Notes under the pieces: model-generated
What the model saw: the letters and a program-made list of their open reading frames with translations, nothing else
Databases searched by the model: none
Told to the model about the DNA's origin: nothing
Position numbers and translations under genes: made by a program
Assembly (NCBI GenBank): GCA_001552935.1
Contig: KQ959713.1
Coordinates: 162,230 to 213,352, forward strand
Length of the DNA: 51,123 nucleotides
Reading direction: 5' to 3'
DNA from: Umbribacter vaginalis
GTDB taxonomy: Bacteria > Actinomycetota > Coriobacteriia > Coriobacteriales > Eggerthellaceae
Part shown: positions 7,816-19,191 of the stretch, one piece after another
How the letters are laid out: every line of letters starts with the position of its first letter
Position numbering within the stretch: the stretch's first letter is position 1

Positions 7816-9048
7816 CTAATTTTCGAGAAGCTCTTCACGCTGTTCTTTAAGATTTGATGATATAGCTGCACCTAAATCAACAATGAGATCGTTAAGGCTA
7901 TGTGCAGCATTACCACCAATATTGGCAACATTAAAATCATCAAGAAGTAAATACTCAGTAAAACGAGGTTTGTCTAGAATTTTGTCATACTTACCATATT
8001 CCTCAAACAACTTTACAATTGAGGGAGCAGCATACCCATTTTCAGATTTAATTGGCTTTTCAAATGCAGTTATCATATTAACTGGACGGTCGTCTCTTAA
8101 GGATACAATAATAGCTTGGGGCAAAGTTTGATGCGCAAAGCTGTTAATCTTTCCTGTTGGCATAGACTTTACAAATGCGTCAACAAACAACTGTGCACTA
8201 TCAATAACATCTTTTTTATTATGAAGCTGACTATGTAAATTATGAAGACCAATATTTGCATAACGATATAATGTAGAAGAGTTATATTCGATAGTGCCTA
8301 TCATACCTGCTCCTGTTTGACCTTCAATTGTTTTTTCATCAACAGCAGTAAAAAAATCGAATTCATCCTCTATAGCGTGCGTTGATATAGCATGCGCCAC
8401 CTGAGCCGATGCGTCTGTCATTAGATCTTCATTTCCTGCAAGCATTCTACCAAAAAGGTTAATATCAAGAGAATTATTATCTTTTAATTTTGTAGCTAAA
8501 TCCTGAGACAATTTTAGTTGTAATTTCTTTTCTTTTTTGCTAAGTTTCCGCCACCTCTTTTTGTTGCTGTTCGGGTTCGCAAGTTCCTCCTTAATCTCTT
8601 GATGATACTTCTCAGCTAAAGGAGTAATTTGCTCTTTTTCTTTAAGATAAAAATTAATAAACGCCTTAATATTATTACTACACCACATAAAAACACTATC
8701 GATAATAATCTTTTCACTCTCACCCTTATCATCGCTTGCACTAATTTTTACTGCAAATCCCAAAGACTCTAACAAAAATAGTAATTCGTATTTTCTGTTT
8801 TCGTCCAGATCTCCTAAGTGTTCATAAAATAAATCCAAAGCACGTTTGGTTCTGACGCCCAATTTATCTTCAGGAAAAGACTTCCTCATTGCATGCTTCC
8901 AACATTGAGAACTGACTCTTGCTCTTGTAACACCACCAAACTGTGCCGTTTTCGGGCTACCCGTATCATCACGATTGATATTTGCGGGTGGAACAGTTTG
9001 AATAGCATGAATATCTAAAAATAATCTTTCTGAAGTTGTGTTTTCCAT
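7816..9048 (-). CDS. cas7e: Cas7e (CasC) Cascade backbone subunit
   Basis: Cas7e forms the helical backbone that holds the crRNA spacer and base-pairs it with target DNA. The 410-residue protein starts with FLDIHAIQTVPPANINRDDTG and has the RARVSSQCWKHAMR segment found in I-E Cas7. The ATG at 9048 is preferred since AAGGGG lies nine bases before it; the frame extends to a GTG at 9066 inside cse2. It is longer than the usual 360 or so residues. The extra length appears to sit in a Lys/Glu-rich stretch around residues 150-190 (EKEQITPLAEKYHQEIKEEL and following), so one loop seems expanded. Its start overlaps the cse2 stop, which implies coupled translation. Confidence 0.92.
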   Translation of the reverse strand: MENTTSERLFLDIHAIQTVPPANINRDDTGSPKTAQFGGVTRARVSSQCWKHAMRKSFPEDKLGVRTKRALDLFYEHLGDLDENRKYELLFLLESLGFAVKISASDDKGESEKIIIDSVFMWCSNNIKAFINFYLKEKEQITPLAEKYHQEIKEELANPNSNKKRWRKLSKKEKKLQLKLSQDLATKLKDNNSLDINLFGRMLAGNEDLMTDASAQVAHAISTHAIEDEFDFFTAVDEKTIEGQTGAGMIGTIEYNSSTLYRYANIGLHNLHSQLHNKKDVIDSAQLFVDAFVKSMPTGKINSFAHQTLPQAIIVSLRDDRPVNMITAFEKPIKSENGYAAPSIVKLFEEYGKYDKILDKPRFTEYLLLDDFNVANIGGNAAHSLNDLIVDLGAAISSNLKEQREELLEN

Positions 9049-9049
9049 T

Positions 9050-9625
9050 TTAGTTTTCCCCTTCACTATGTTCTTTTGTAGCTTTATAATACGAGCGTGA
9101 CCAGGCGACTTTTAAATTATCTTTTAAACCACGCAAAAACCAATATAAATCATCAGCAAGCTTGGCATAATTCACCTTAGCATCTGACCTTGCTTTTAGT
9201 AGCTTGACAAATTGTCTTAGCTGATTTTGTAATTGGCTAAAATTACGTGAAGTAATCATTATATTAAATCGTCTATCTATAGACTTGCTATCTTCGCTTC
9301 TGAGCATACGGAGTGAATCTCCTAAGTTATAATATTTATTATCAAGCGTTAATACTGAGTTACTTTTTGACTGCTGATGAAGCGCATACATTTGCACAGC
9401 AACTAAAATTGCCTTTTCATAATGACTTAATTTCTCACCGCTACCCAACTGTTCTTCGGGAATATACGAAACAAGATACCCCAATGAGCAAACATAGTTA
9501 ATGTTTTTTGAAACAATTGAATTACGTAACTGAGCAAGTAAAGCTTTTGTATCTGGTGTATCACGCGTAGTATCTATTTTGCTAAGGATCCTTGACACAT
9601 CCTGATAAATACTTTGCTCCATCAT
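9050..9625 (-). CDS. cse2: Cse2 (CasB, Cas11) Cascade small subunit
   Basis: Cse2 is the small helical subunit that lines the belly of Cascade and helps hold the displaced strand. The 191-residue protein is all-helical in character, with the family-like C-terminal segment VNYAKLADDLYWFL and basic residues scattered through it. Its start ATGATGG overlaps the cas8e stop codon; the second ATG (9622) has the better spacing from AGGAG. Position between cas8e and cas7e makes the assignment secure although sequence conservation in this family is low. Confidence 0.88.
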   Translation of the reverse strand: MMEQSIYQDVSRILSKIDTTRDTPDTKALLAQLRNSIVSKNINYVCSLGYLVSYIPEEQLGSGEKLSHYEKAILVAVQMYALHQQSKSNSVLTLDNKYYNLGDSLRMLRSEDSKSIDRRFNIMITSRNFSQLQNQLRQFVKLLKARSDAKVNYAKLADDLYWFLRGLKDNLKVAWSRSYYKATKEHSEGEN

Positions 9626-11328
9626 ATACTCCTATGATTGTTATCTAGTTTAGGCAATTTCTTATTAACACTTGCCATAAGTATATTCAAAGCTATGGCA
9701 ATATTATTTTCTTTATTTTTATTTTTCTTATCCTTAATAACAACACCAATAAAATCTCGTAAAGATGCATTTTTTAAAAATTCATATATCTGAATATGAA
9801 TAATTTTTCTTAATTTCGCATACCATTCCTGTTCTTTTGCATCTTTATTATCCTTGCAATCTATGTCGGCTAACCAATCTCTAAAAGGCTTATCAATTCT
9901 AAAATATAAGTCTCCCTTTTTATTTGGTACAAAATCTTTAAAGTTAATATTCCTAATTGTCTTTATTTCAGATAAGAAATGACCATAATCTTTTTCAATT
10001 ATTTCTTTTGTTGTTTCAATAACGTCATTAATTCTTACCACCCATCCTTTATCAAGTAAATCTGTTGCAACGAACAATTTTAAATTAAAATTATCATAGT
10101 ACTCTTCTACCAATACTCTAGACAAACGCTCGCCATCATCTATTGCACTGATTACATTAACCTGAACTAGTTCATCTTCGCCAAAATCTTTTTTTAAGTG
10201 ATTCAAATTATCTGCTATACCAGGTAATCTTCTATAATTATCACTGCGATTGATAATCGCATTAAACGACCTCCAAGCAGCTTCATTCTTTTGAGGTTTA
10301 TCTGCAGCGAGAATCTTGTTAGGTTTCCATTTAGCCATTGGTTCAAGAACGTTAGTCTCTTTCTGAGGGGCAAGAGTTTTAACTATTCTCAACCGTAAAT
10401 TTTTTCGAGACTCCTTATCATCGGCGTAAAACAAATACATAAGCCTACTCCAGTTGGTATATAAACATGCAAGATTATCAATCATTCTTGATTCTTTATA
10501 CATTTCATAAAGTTCAGATTGCTCAAATTCCCATACTGGATGTTGCGACACATTATATTGTTGTTCTGGGTGCTTAAGAACAAAATTAAAAAGCAATGTT
10601 TTAAATAAATTATCTGAACTAAAAAACACTCCACCTAAACCATAAATCCATCCAATTGACTTCGTTGATTTAGTTTTAATAATCGTTTTCTTATCCGACG
10701 CGTTTGAAACGCCTTGAAACGTAATAAGCCATCTCACTAATTCAGCATCGGTGAGATTATTTTTATTAGAATCGAATCGCGGAGAAAATAACGCTATCTT
10801 ATTACCCGACTCAGAAATCGTTCTATTAATCAACTTGGGACAAACAATTGCTCGGTCGTATGTGCTGTTCGTAAGCTCTGCGTTAACTTTTGATATAATT
10901 TCTTTCGTTACCTGGTAAAATGGGTACTTATCATCATATAAGTAAAACCTATCATGCCATGCATCCAAGTATTTCACGACAATATCAGGAAATTTTCCTG
11001 CTTTCCACAGGGTTTTCCATGTGTATAGCAAAGCGTCTTCATAGTCTTCATAATCTCCCTGATCAACTTCTTCACGCTGTTGCATACGTTCATCAAGCTT
11101 AACCATTTCGTATGCATTGCCCTGTGCATCGTAGCGAGAAAACACCGTATGCAGAATAGCAAGAATAAACCTCATAACAGCAAAATCTTGTGTTGGCATA
11201 TCACCAGCTAATGCAATATAGGTGTGTGCGTTTTCAAAGAACTCTTTAAGCCCCACAAGTTTTGTGGTGCCTTTATAGTCAATTACAACAGATATCCATG
11301 GCTCATCAATTAAATTAAACCTACTCAT
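9622..11328 (-). CDS. cas8e: Cas8e (CasA, Cse1) Cascade large subunit
   Basis: Cas8e reads the PAM and recruits Cas3. The 568-residue protein opens with MSRFNLIDEPWISVV, the hallmark start of I-E CasA proteins, followed by the LVGLKEFFENAH segment. Length is slightly above the common 500-530. The ATG overlaps the end of cas3 by eight bases. The gene is very AT-rich: the 60 bases from 9661 hold only about 14 G or C, compared with about 33 in the 60 bases from 5881 inside cas1. This suggests a different history for effector and adaptation modules. Confidence 0.93.
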   Translation of the reverse strand: MSRFNLIDEPWISVVIDYKGTTKLVGLKEFFENAHTYIALAGDMPTQDFAVMRFILAILHTVFSRYDAQGNAYEMVKLDERMQQREEVDQGDYEDYEDALLYTWKTLWKAGKFPDIVVKYLDAWHDRFYLYDDKYPFYQVTKEIISKVNAELTNSTYDRAIVCPKLINRTISESGNKIALFSPRFDSNKNNLTDAELVRWLITFQGVSNASDKKTIIKTKSTKSIGWIYGLGGVFFSSDNLFKTLLFNFVLKHPEQQYNVSQHPVWEFEQSELYEMYKESRMIDNLACLYTNWSRLMYLFYADDKESRKNLRLRIVKTLAPQKETNVLEPMAKWKPNKILAADKPQKNEAAWRSFNAIINRSDNYRRLPGIADNLNHLKKDFGEDELVQVNVISAIDDGERLSRVLVEEYYDNFNLKLFVATDLLDKGWVVRINDVIETTKEIIEKDYGHFLSEIKTIRNINFKDFVPNKKGDLYFRIDKPFRDWLADIDCKDNKDAKEQEWYAKLRKIIHIQIYEFLKNASLRDFIGVVIKDKKNKNKENNIAIALNILMASVNKKLPKLDNNHRSI

Positions 11329-14254
11329 CTCTGTGCTCCGTCACTATCTTTAATCCATAACGTGTATCGTATTTTAATGTCTTTCCAAGCAGTTTAAACT
11401 CATTATTTTTATCAAATATTATACCGAGGCTGCCCTTTAGCCAAAGCTGATTATCCCAAGCGGCTAAATTTTCTCGGTAATAGTCTTCAAGCTTTTGTAT
11501 CACTAGGTCAATTCCAGCCGTATTGGTATTAACTTCATCCTGAGGCCTAATACCATACAAAATAGCTTGAGGCAATTTAATAGTATGTTTCGCCATTTCC
11601 ATAGCTGTTTTATTATCGCTTGGATCAAGAACTCCAGGCTTGTCAAAAAATTCATATCCGCCTTCGCAAGCCTTTAATGCGATAACTTCTACCGTATCAA
11701 CAGTATCTCTCACTTCAGCATATGCATGAGCGTCTGAAATTTCAGCTTCATTATCTGAATTTGTAATCCACTCACCTAAATTTTTTTCTGTACTAATTTT
11801 TTTCGCTGGTATACCGAGTCTATATATTTTTGCCTTATTCTCTTTGTATTTTTCGGTCAATTCATATTTATCTTTATATGTGCGATACCGTTCTCTTAAT
11901 TTTTCCGTTTCTTCAAGTAAATTTAACTCAGTATCCGAATACACGCTCTGCACTAAAGGCGAGATATCATTAGGTAAATTAATCGTGGTCTTCTTTTGAA
12001 GATGCTGTTGTAAAAAATATTCTGTCCGAAACAAAATAAACGGTGAGTAAATATAAGCGCTTCCCTTATCAAAGGCATAATCTACACAATGCAATACACA
12101 CACCTTTGGCATCTGAAGATTTTTCGGACGTTTGGTAGTTTGGTGTCTATGAAGACGCCCCATTCTTTGCAGCAAAAGATCCATAGGAGCAAGATCTGTG
12201 ATTAAGACATCAAAATCTATATCAAGCGACTGCTCAATAACCTGCGTTCCGATAACAATTTTAAAGTGTGGCCTCTTCCCGCCTTTACCTATGGTATCTA
12301 TCAGCTGTTTTTCTTTACAATATCTATCAGTCGCAATAAATGAAGAGTGCAGAAGCGCAACATTGTCTTCACCAAATATTTCCATGCAACACTGGGCAAA
12401 CTCCTGCGCCCTGCGAACCGTATTGACAATCACGCCCACAACTCCACCATCTGGTGTAAGTTTCCTTACAAGCTCAACGATAGCTTCGTTTTCGCTTTCA
12501 CTTTGCGATTTACACTGTATTTCATAATTAACTCCTTGTTCTGTATCAAAATCAGAGAACTGTTTAATAGTCTGGCCATCGTTATATGTTAAAAGTGGAT
12601 ACGCCTCATTCGTATCAAAATTTGGGGGTTTTGCAGCCGTTTTAAATTTTCCAGCTCCATTCATATAATTTTCAACAAGCTGTTTGCGCTTATCACTTGG
12701 TAGCGTAGCTGATAAAATAACAACCGGCACTCCATACGCACCAAGCCATCGTAAAGCCTGATACAAATAAACACTCATGTACACGTCATAAGCATGTACT
12801 TCGTCAATAACAACAACCTTGTTGGAAAAACCAAGATGCCTCAGCATGAGATGCTTTTGTTTAAGCGCCATGAGCAAAATCTGATCAACAGTTCCAACGG
12901 TAAAATCGTCTAAAATGGATAGTTTCCTACCTGCAAACCAGGCATTAACACTTATTTTAGTTGTATCGTTTTCACTAGATCCTATATTGTGGATGCTTCT
13001 ATTATCATCATAAGTATCGTCTTCATAAATACCGCTACTTTTTGGTAAATTGGCAAATTGTTCATTAAGCTGTGCTTTTCCATGTATAAGCCTAATTGAT
13101 TGTTTTCCATCAAAATGGCGCAACCAATCTGTAATACGGCCAAACATGCTATTTGATGTAGCCTGCGTGGGAAGGCCGAAAAACATTCCCGTTCTTTTGG
13201 TTTTCTTTGCGAGTTCTTCTACCGCCACAAGTGCAGCTTCGGTTTTACCTTTACCCATAGGCGCTTCCAAAATAATAATGCCTGGATCTGCAATCTTGTG
13301 CACTAAATTCGCAACTTTTTCTTGTATATTATTTGGTTTGAATGTGTGCTCAGGATTTTTCTCTATAGAACCAAAACGTGTTTGAAAAATATCTGGATCA
13401 AAAAATTCAGAATTATATCCTTCAAAATTCCATGCGTGTGTGCGCTCTTCATACCATTTTTTAAATCCTTTTGTTGCACGGTTTGGTTCTACCTTGCAGG
13501 TATCTAACGAAATAAGTGGGAAATATTTCTCATTACTGGCAATCCAATCCGCCATAATCAATAAACCCGATAGGATCACTTGCACCGGTTGACTAACGCA
13601 TGGTAAATCTGAAGCAGATTTAAATCCACACTTGGTAAGTGCATTATGTACTAATGTCTTTTGAAGAGTTTGCCACAAAATAGCAATAGGAGAATTGTTG
13701 TTATCGTCCTGGTAAAACGATGAATTATACCCATAAAATGCATCTTCGGCTTTTTGCTCGCAAACAGGAATACCATGATGAGCCCCTATAATGTTAGCAA
13801 CGCATAGATTAATGCCTTCTTTAGTCAAAATGTATTGTCCCGAAATATTATGACGAACGTCTTTCAATTGTTTTGCGATGTATTCATCAAGTTTTGTAAA
13901 CCCAGCCTGTTTCAAATTTTCCAAAACTAAGGTATCAAGTTCATTATCAACAGAATGTGAGGCTTTAACCTGAAAAATTGGTGTTGCTTTGCCGATATCA
14001 TGGACAGCGCCCAAAAACATACATAACTTTTTCGGGAACTCTTCCTTATCTTCTAGATCAGGACTGATTGAGTTTTTCAAAAATTCCTTAACGCCATTAG
14101 ACAACCAATGCTCATACAAAAGTCCACATACTTCCATAGTATCTTGTAAATGAACAGTAAGAGGTAGCCACATTGGTACATCATGAACGCAATTTTTCTT
14201 TGCCTCATGAACGCAATTTTTCTTTGCCCATAGCCAGGATAATTGTTGTTCCAT
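11321..14254 (-). CDS. cas3: Cas3 helicase-nuclease of type I-E
   Basis: Cas3 is recruited to Cascade-bound DNA, nicks it with its HD nuclease and unwinds it with its helicase. The 977-residue protein has the HD domain first (H35 in VHLQDT, H85-D86 in GAVHDIGKA). The SF2 helicase follows, with Walker A APMGKGKTEAAL near residue 333 and the DEVH box (VVIDEVHAYD) near 485. A C-terminal domain completes the protein. It is the first gene of the operon. Oddly, the N-terminus carries AKKNCVHE followed by AKKNCVHD, encoded by an exact 24-base tandem duplication at 14181-14228, just before the HD domain. No clear promoter is visible upstream (14255-14350). Confidence 0.93.
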   Translation of the reverse strand: MEQQLSWLWAKKNCVHEAKKNCVHDVPMWLPLTVHLQDTMEVCGLLYEHWLSNGVKEFLKNSISPDLEDKEEFPKKLCMFLGAVHDIGKATPIFQVKASHSVDNELDTLVLENLKQAGFTKLDEYIAKQLKDVRHNISGQYILTKEGINLCVANIIGAHHGIPVCEQKAEDAFYGYNSSFYQDDNNNSPIAILWQTLQKTLVHNALTKCGFKSASDLPCVSQPVQVILSGLLIMADWIASNEKYFPLISLDTCKVEPNRATKGFKKWYEERTHAWNFEGYNSEFFDPDIFQTRFGSIEKNPEHTFKPNNIQEKVANLVHKIADPGIIILEAPMGKGKTEAALVAVEELAKKTKRTGMFFGLPTQATSNSMFGRITDWLRHFDGKQSIRLIHGKAQLNEQFANLPKSSGIYEDDTYDDNRSIHNIGSSENDTTKISVNAWFAGRKLSILDDFTVGTVDQILLMALKQKHLMLRHLGFSNKVVVIDEVHAYDVYMSVYLYQALRWLGAYGVPVVILSATLPSDKRKQLVENYMNGAGKFKTAAKPPNFDTNEAYPLLTYNDGQTIKQFSDFDTEQGVNYEIQCKSQSESENEAIVELVRKLTPDGGVVGVIVNTVRRAQEFAQCCMEIFGEDNVALLHSSFIATDRYCKEKQLIDTIGKGGKRPHFKIVIGTQVIEQSLDIDFDVLITDLAPMDLLLQRMGRLHRHQTTKRPKNLQMPKVCVLHCVDYAFDKGSAYIYSPFILFRTEYFLQQHLQKKTTINLPNDISPLVQSVYSDTELNLLEETEKLRERYRTYKDKYELTEKYKENKAKIYRLGIPAKKISTEKNLGEWITNSDNEAEISDAHAYAEVRDTVDTVEVIALKACEGGYEFFDKPGVLDPSDNKTAMEMAKHTIKLPQAILYGIRPQDEVNTNTAGIDLVIQKLEDYYRENLAAWDNQLWLKGSLGIIFDKNNEFKLLGKTLKYDTRYGLKIVTEHRDE
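14181..14228. repeat. Exact 24-base in-frame tandem duplication in cas3
   Basis: The unit TCATGAACGCAATTTTTCTT plus TGCC is present twice in a row without any difference. It adds eight residues near position 11-25 of Cas3, so it keeps the frame. Perfect identity suggests a recent slippage event. Confidence 0.9.
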
Positions 14255-14351
14255 ACGCGCAAACTTTCTAGTTCAGCACCACGAGCGAGTACTTGTGTAA
14301 TTTGATTTCTAGAATTGTTCTTGTACAAACAATATCATAAAAAACCATAGC

Positions 14352-14392
14352 AAAAGAAAAAGGCGTAACCGGTATTTCTACCAGTTACGCCT
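14352..14392 (-). terminator. Rho-independent terminator of groEL
   Basis: On the minus strand the arms AGGCGTAAC and GTTACGCCT, extended by TGGTA/TACCG pairing, are followed by TTTTTCTTTT. It lies about 80 bases after the groEL stop and separates groESL from the cas operon. Confidence 0.85.
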
Positions 14393-14469
14393 ACGTACCT
14401 CAAAATGTGCAGTAGCATGCACTCATTCGGATAGCTACACACTTGCACTCATTCGCGCAAGGACAAAGC

Positions 14470-16119
<1,650 letters not shown>

Positions 16120-16140
16120 TCACAAGTAATGGCACGTAGT

Positions 16141-16428
16141 TTACTGACAAATAGCGTAAATGTCGTCGGCACGAAGAATCAAAACGGTTTCGCCGTCGTG
16201 GTTGATTTCCGTCCCGCCATACTTACCGTAAATAACCTTGTCGCCAACAGAAACAGGAACAGGTACTAAAACGCCATCTTTGTTCAACTTGCCTTCTCCT
16301 ACGGCAACAACAGTACCGGTTTGAGGCTTTTCTTTTGCCTCACTTGCTAAATACAAACCAGAAGCTGTGGTTGATTCAGCCTCATCAGCCTTTACAATCA
16401 CACGATCGCCCAATGGTTTAAGGCTCAT
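16141..16428 (-). CDS. groES: Co-chaperonin GroES
   Basis: GroES caps the GroEL ring. The 95-residue protein starts MSLKPLGDRVIVKADEAES and contains the mobile-loop region around TTASGLYLASEAKEKPQ, followed by VGDKVIYGKYGGTEI. The ATG at 16428 is chosen because GGGAGG lies eight bases upstream and because the family starts here; the open frame extends 21 codons further without support. A CIRCE operator and a good promoter lie upstream, so heat-shock repression by HrcA is expected. Confidence 0.97.
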   Translation of the reverse strand: MSLKPLGDRVIVKADEAESTTASGLYLASEAKEKPQTGTVVAVGEGKLNKDGVLVPVPVSVGDKVIYGKYGGTEINHDGETVLILRADDIYAICQ

Positions 16429-16507
16429 AGTTGAGACCTCCCTTTCATGGTTATCTAACGTGACAGCTTTATAAGCAAGCCTTTCAAGCACTCACTTGTA
16501 AAAACTG

Positions 16508-16534
16508 CTAGCACTCAAATATTATGAGTGCTAA
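16508..16534 (-). promoter_or_regulatory. CIRCE operator (HrcA binding site)
   Basis: On the minus strand TTAGCACTC, nine bases, GAGTGCTAG matches the CIRCE consensus except for the last base. It lies 80 bases before the groES start, between promoter and gene, where HrcA repressor would block transcription. Confidence 0.93.
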
Positions 16535-16546
16535 ATTCCACTTCTC

Positions 16547-16574
16547 AATATAACACCCTTTGTGCAAAAAACAA
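16547..16574 (-). promoter_or_regulatory. groESL promoter
   Basis: On the minus strand TTGTTT (16574-16569) and TATATT (16552-16547) are 16 bases apart and directly precede the CIRCE element. This is a plausible housekeeping sigma promoter. Confidence 0.6.
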
Positions 16575-16781
16575 GACAAATATAGGAAATTCAAAATCGA
16601 ATTGCAGTACGCGGAGTGAACAGGTGCGCAGGTACAAAGCGATATGGAGAAAAGATGACGGCGCAGCTAACGCAAAGAAAAAATGGGTGCGAGCGAAACG
16701 TGCACATGGAGAAAGCTAAAAGTACGCGAATAAGGAGCGCACAATCTGCGAGCGCGATGTATGCGTGGCGAAAGCGAAACA

Positions 16782-16811
16782 AGCACATGAACGCAGACGC
16801 ACTCACGTGCT
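16782..16811 (-). terminator. Candidate terminator of nadE
   Basis: The arms AGCACGTGA and TCATGTGCT pair with one G-U and overlap the nadE stop codon; a short TGTTTC follows on the minus strand. The T-run is weak. The rest of 16575-16781 is non-coding and holds only short repeated phrases such as GCGAAAC..GCACATG. Confidence 0.4.
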
Positions 16812-17628
16812 AAGCATAAAACGTGTGCTGTGGATAAGGAGGCTCCAATGCACGCTTATAGGTATATTGTTCCACACGAGCAACAATGCTCTGCGCCTCA
16901 TCAGGCAACAATCCAACTTCTTGTGCTGCATCATGCACACTCATGTGCAAATCGTACACACGAACCAAAAAAGCATCAAGCTGTTCATACGAAAATCCAA
17001 GCACGTCTTCGTCAAAATGATGAGGAGCAAGTTCGGCAGACGGCGCCTTATCAATAATTGCTTCTGGAATGCTACGCAAGCGAGCAAGCGCATACACACT
17101 TGTTTTATACAAACCTCCAATCGGGGCAAACGCGCCTGCGGTATCGCCGTACAGCGTTGAATATCCCATCAGTGCCTCAGTTTTATTGCCCGTGTTCAAC
17201 AACAATGCACCATACGCATTCGAGAATGCCATAAGCGCCACCATACGGAGACGAGCTTGCACATTTTGATCGGGAACTCCCTGATAGTGCGCACCGAGCA
17301 AGGTAGACAAGGGCTGCGAAAGCGCCTCGTAAGCTGGAACAATTGAGATCTCATGTGCTGGAATGTGCAACATATGAGCAAGCGTATAGGCGTCAGTTCG
17401 CGATGCATCAGAAGAAAATGGCCCTGGCAACACTAAGGCTGTTACATGTTCTGCATCAAGCGCATCAACAGCCATACACGTACAGAGCGCTGAATCGATA
17501 CCGCCTGATAATCCCACAACTAATGACGATACATTCGCCTGTTTGCAAAATGTACGCACATCGCTTACACACAGGTCGTATATCTCTTGCACGCTTACTG
17601 CATGCGGAAAACGTGATGAGCAAACCAT
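16810..17628 (-). CDS. nadE: NH3-dependent NAD+ synthetase
   Basis: NadE amidates nicotinic acid adenine dinucleotide to NAD+ with ATP, the last step of NAD synthesis. The 272-residue protein has the PP-loop SGGIDSALC near residue 41, and the substrate-binding segments NTGNKTEALMGYSTLYGDTAG and KAPSAELAP. It lacks the N-terminal glutaminase domain, so free ammonia is the expected nitrogen donor. It stands downstream of hypB after a 230-base gap (17629-17862) in which I see no gene, and may have its own promoter. Confidence 0.95.
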   Translation of the reverse strand: MVCSSRFPHAVSVQEIYDLCVSDVRTFCKQANVSSLVVGLSGGIDSALCTCMAVDALDAEHVTALVLPGPFSSDASRTDAYTLAHMLHIPAHEISIVPAYEALSQPLSTLLGAHYQGVPDQNVQARLRMVALMAFSNAYGALLLNTGNKTEALMGYSTLYGDTAGAFAPIGGLYKTSVYALARLRSIPEAIIDKAPSAELAPHHFDEDVLGFSYEQLDAFLVRVYDLHMSVHDAAQEVGLLPDEAQSIVARVEQYTYKRALEPPYPQHTFYA

Positions 17629-17862
17629 TGATATAACAGTATCCTTTTCATTTCGCCGATGTTCTCAAATGGGGCAATCAACAATGTGACAGCAGCGCAT
17701 TACGTGTGTAGGCGCTCACAAACAGGGCATATCATCTATCTTAAACCATGGCAAAGGTATCGACAAACAGACTGCATAACGCCGCGCGCACAATAAACAG
17801 AACAGCTCAAAACGCCTTGCAAGCAGACGCGCCTGTATTACCAGATAACAAGCAAGTTTGCT

Positions 17863-18516
17863 TTACTGAATAGCATGAATTTGCTTGCGTAGCCACTCTG
17901 CCCATGCATCCACTCCGTCGCCCTTTGTTGCAGCGATGGGGAAAATTGGAGCTTGCGGATTAAGATTCTTAACTGCCTCGTCAAACGCTTCACGGTTAAA
18001 ATTAAAAAACGGCATCGTATCAATTTTGTTCAAGATAACAGCACGCGAAGCTTGGAAAACACCAGGATACTTGAGCGGCTTATCATCACCCTCAGGCACT
18101 GACAAAATCATCACTTTAGTGTTTTCGCCCAAATAAAAATCGGTAGGACATACTAAATTACCTACATTTTCGATAATAATTAAGTCGAGGCGTTCAATAT
18201 CAAGCAAGTCGATTGCTTTAGAAATCATGTTTGCTTCAAGATGACACGCGCCACCAGTATTTATCTGAACAGCAGGAATGCCGTAGTCTTTTATTTTTTC
18301 GGCATCTACACTGCTTGCAATATCGCCCTCAATAACAGCAATATTAAATTCATCACGCAAGGCATCAATTGTTGCCAGAATAGTGGATGTTTTCCCAGAT
18401 CCAGGGCTTGCCAACAGGTCAATTACGTACACGTGATGTTTATCGAGCTTACTGCGTAAAGCAGCAGCAATTTTGTCGTTCTTATCAAGAATGGGCTGTT
18501 TAATGTCTATTTCCAT
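17863..18516 (-). CDS. hypB: Hydrogenase nickel incorporation GTPase HypB
   Basis: HypB is the GTPase that, with HypA, delivers nickel to the large subunit of NiFe-hydrogenases. The 217-residue protein has the P-loop ASPGSGKTST near residue 37, the switch region IEGDIASSVDAEKI, the ENVGNLVCP motif diagnostic of HypB, and the guanine-specificity motif NKID. There is no His-rich N-terminal nickel store. It follows hypA on the same strand after 215 bases of non-coding sequence. Confidence 0.95.
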   Translation of the reverse strand: MEIDIKQPILDKNDKIAAALRSKLDKHHVYVIDLLASPGSGKTSTILATIDALRDEFNIAVIEGDIASSVDAEKIKDYGIPAVQINTGGACHLEANMISKAIDLLDIERLDLIIIENVGNLVCPTDFYLGENTKVMILSVPEGDDKPLKYPGVFQASRAVILNKIDTMPFFNFNREAFDEAVKNLNPQAPIFPIAATKGDGVDAWAEWLRKQIHAIQ

Positions 18517-18731
18517 AACACTCCCCTAACGCTATAAACTGTTATATGCCATAACAGAGTTCGTTTTTGAATCACAGTTCTTACTGCATGTTGTAGCGCA
18601 CACAACTGCGTGCGTCAAGCGCTAAACACGAGAGGAAATGCCGCAAAACGGAGGATAATGGTGCATTTCGCTAAGAGAAATACGACACTGGCGACACATA
18701 GCGCAGCGTTCGGATTATTCTTACCGCTCGA

Positions 18732-19160
18732 TTAACTGTCACTTTCGCTATGTGCAGTTTTTGTGCCGCCACCATCACTCGCGACATTCCCCTCGCTTAC
18801 ACCCTTGTTATCATCGGGTAAGTCAACCTCAATGGAATCGATAGAAAGCTCACGACCAGCAATAAGATCGGTTGAATAACTCTGACAATAGGGGCATTGC
18901 CTATGAAAGCGATCGTGATCAAATTCCTTGCGGCAATCAAGACACACACTACGTGGCGAAACTTTATTCAACACAAGCGTTGCACCTTGTGCAAGCGTGT
19001 TTTCCGACAAAATTTCAAACGAAAATTGCAGCGCATCATCAATGCATTCAGTCATATCGCCAATTGAAAGCGTTATTTTGCGAATGCGAAGTGCGTGAGC
19101 TTGTTGTGCGCTTTTCAAAGCGCTGTCAAGCACACCTTCCATAATCCCCATCTCGTGCAT
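18732..19160 (-). CDS. hypA: Hydrogenase maturation nickel metallochaperone HypA
   Basis: HypA binds nickel through its N-terminal MHE motif and passes it to NiFe-hydrogenase together with HypB. The 142-residue protein starts MHEMGIMEGVLDSAL and has the zinc site CLDC...CPYC at about residues 75-93. The start at 19160 is fixed by the essential MHE and by AAGGAG eight bases upstream; the open frame runs further into tatC without support. The C-terminus carries an acidic, Ser/Gly-rich tail of about 35 residues beyond the usual end. Confidence 0.95.
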   Translation of the reverse strand: MHEMGIMEGVLDSALKSAQQAHALRIRKITLSIGDMTECIDDALQFSFEILSENTLAQGATLVLNKVSPRSVCLDCRKEFDHDRFHRQCPYCQSYSTDLIAGRELSIDSIEVDLPDDNKGVSEGNVASDGGGTKTAHSESDS

Positions 19161-19191
19161 ATCATGCTCCTTAAACCTTTGTATGCACTGT

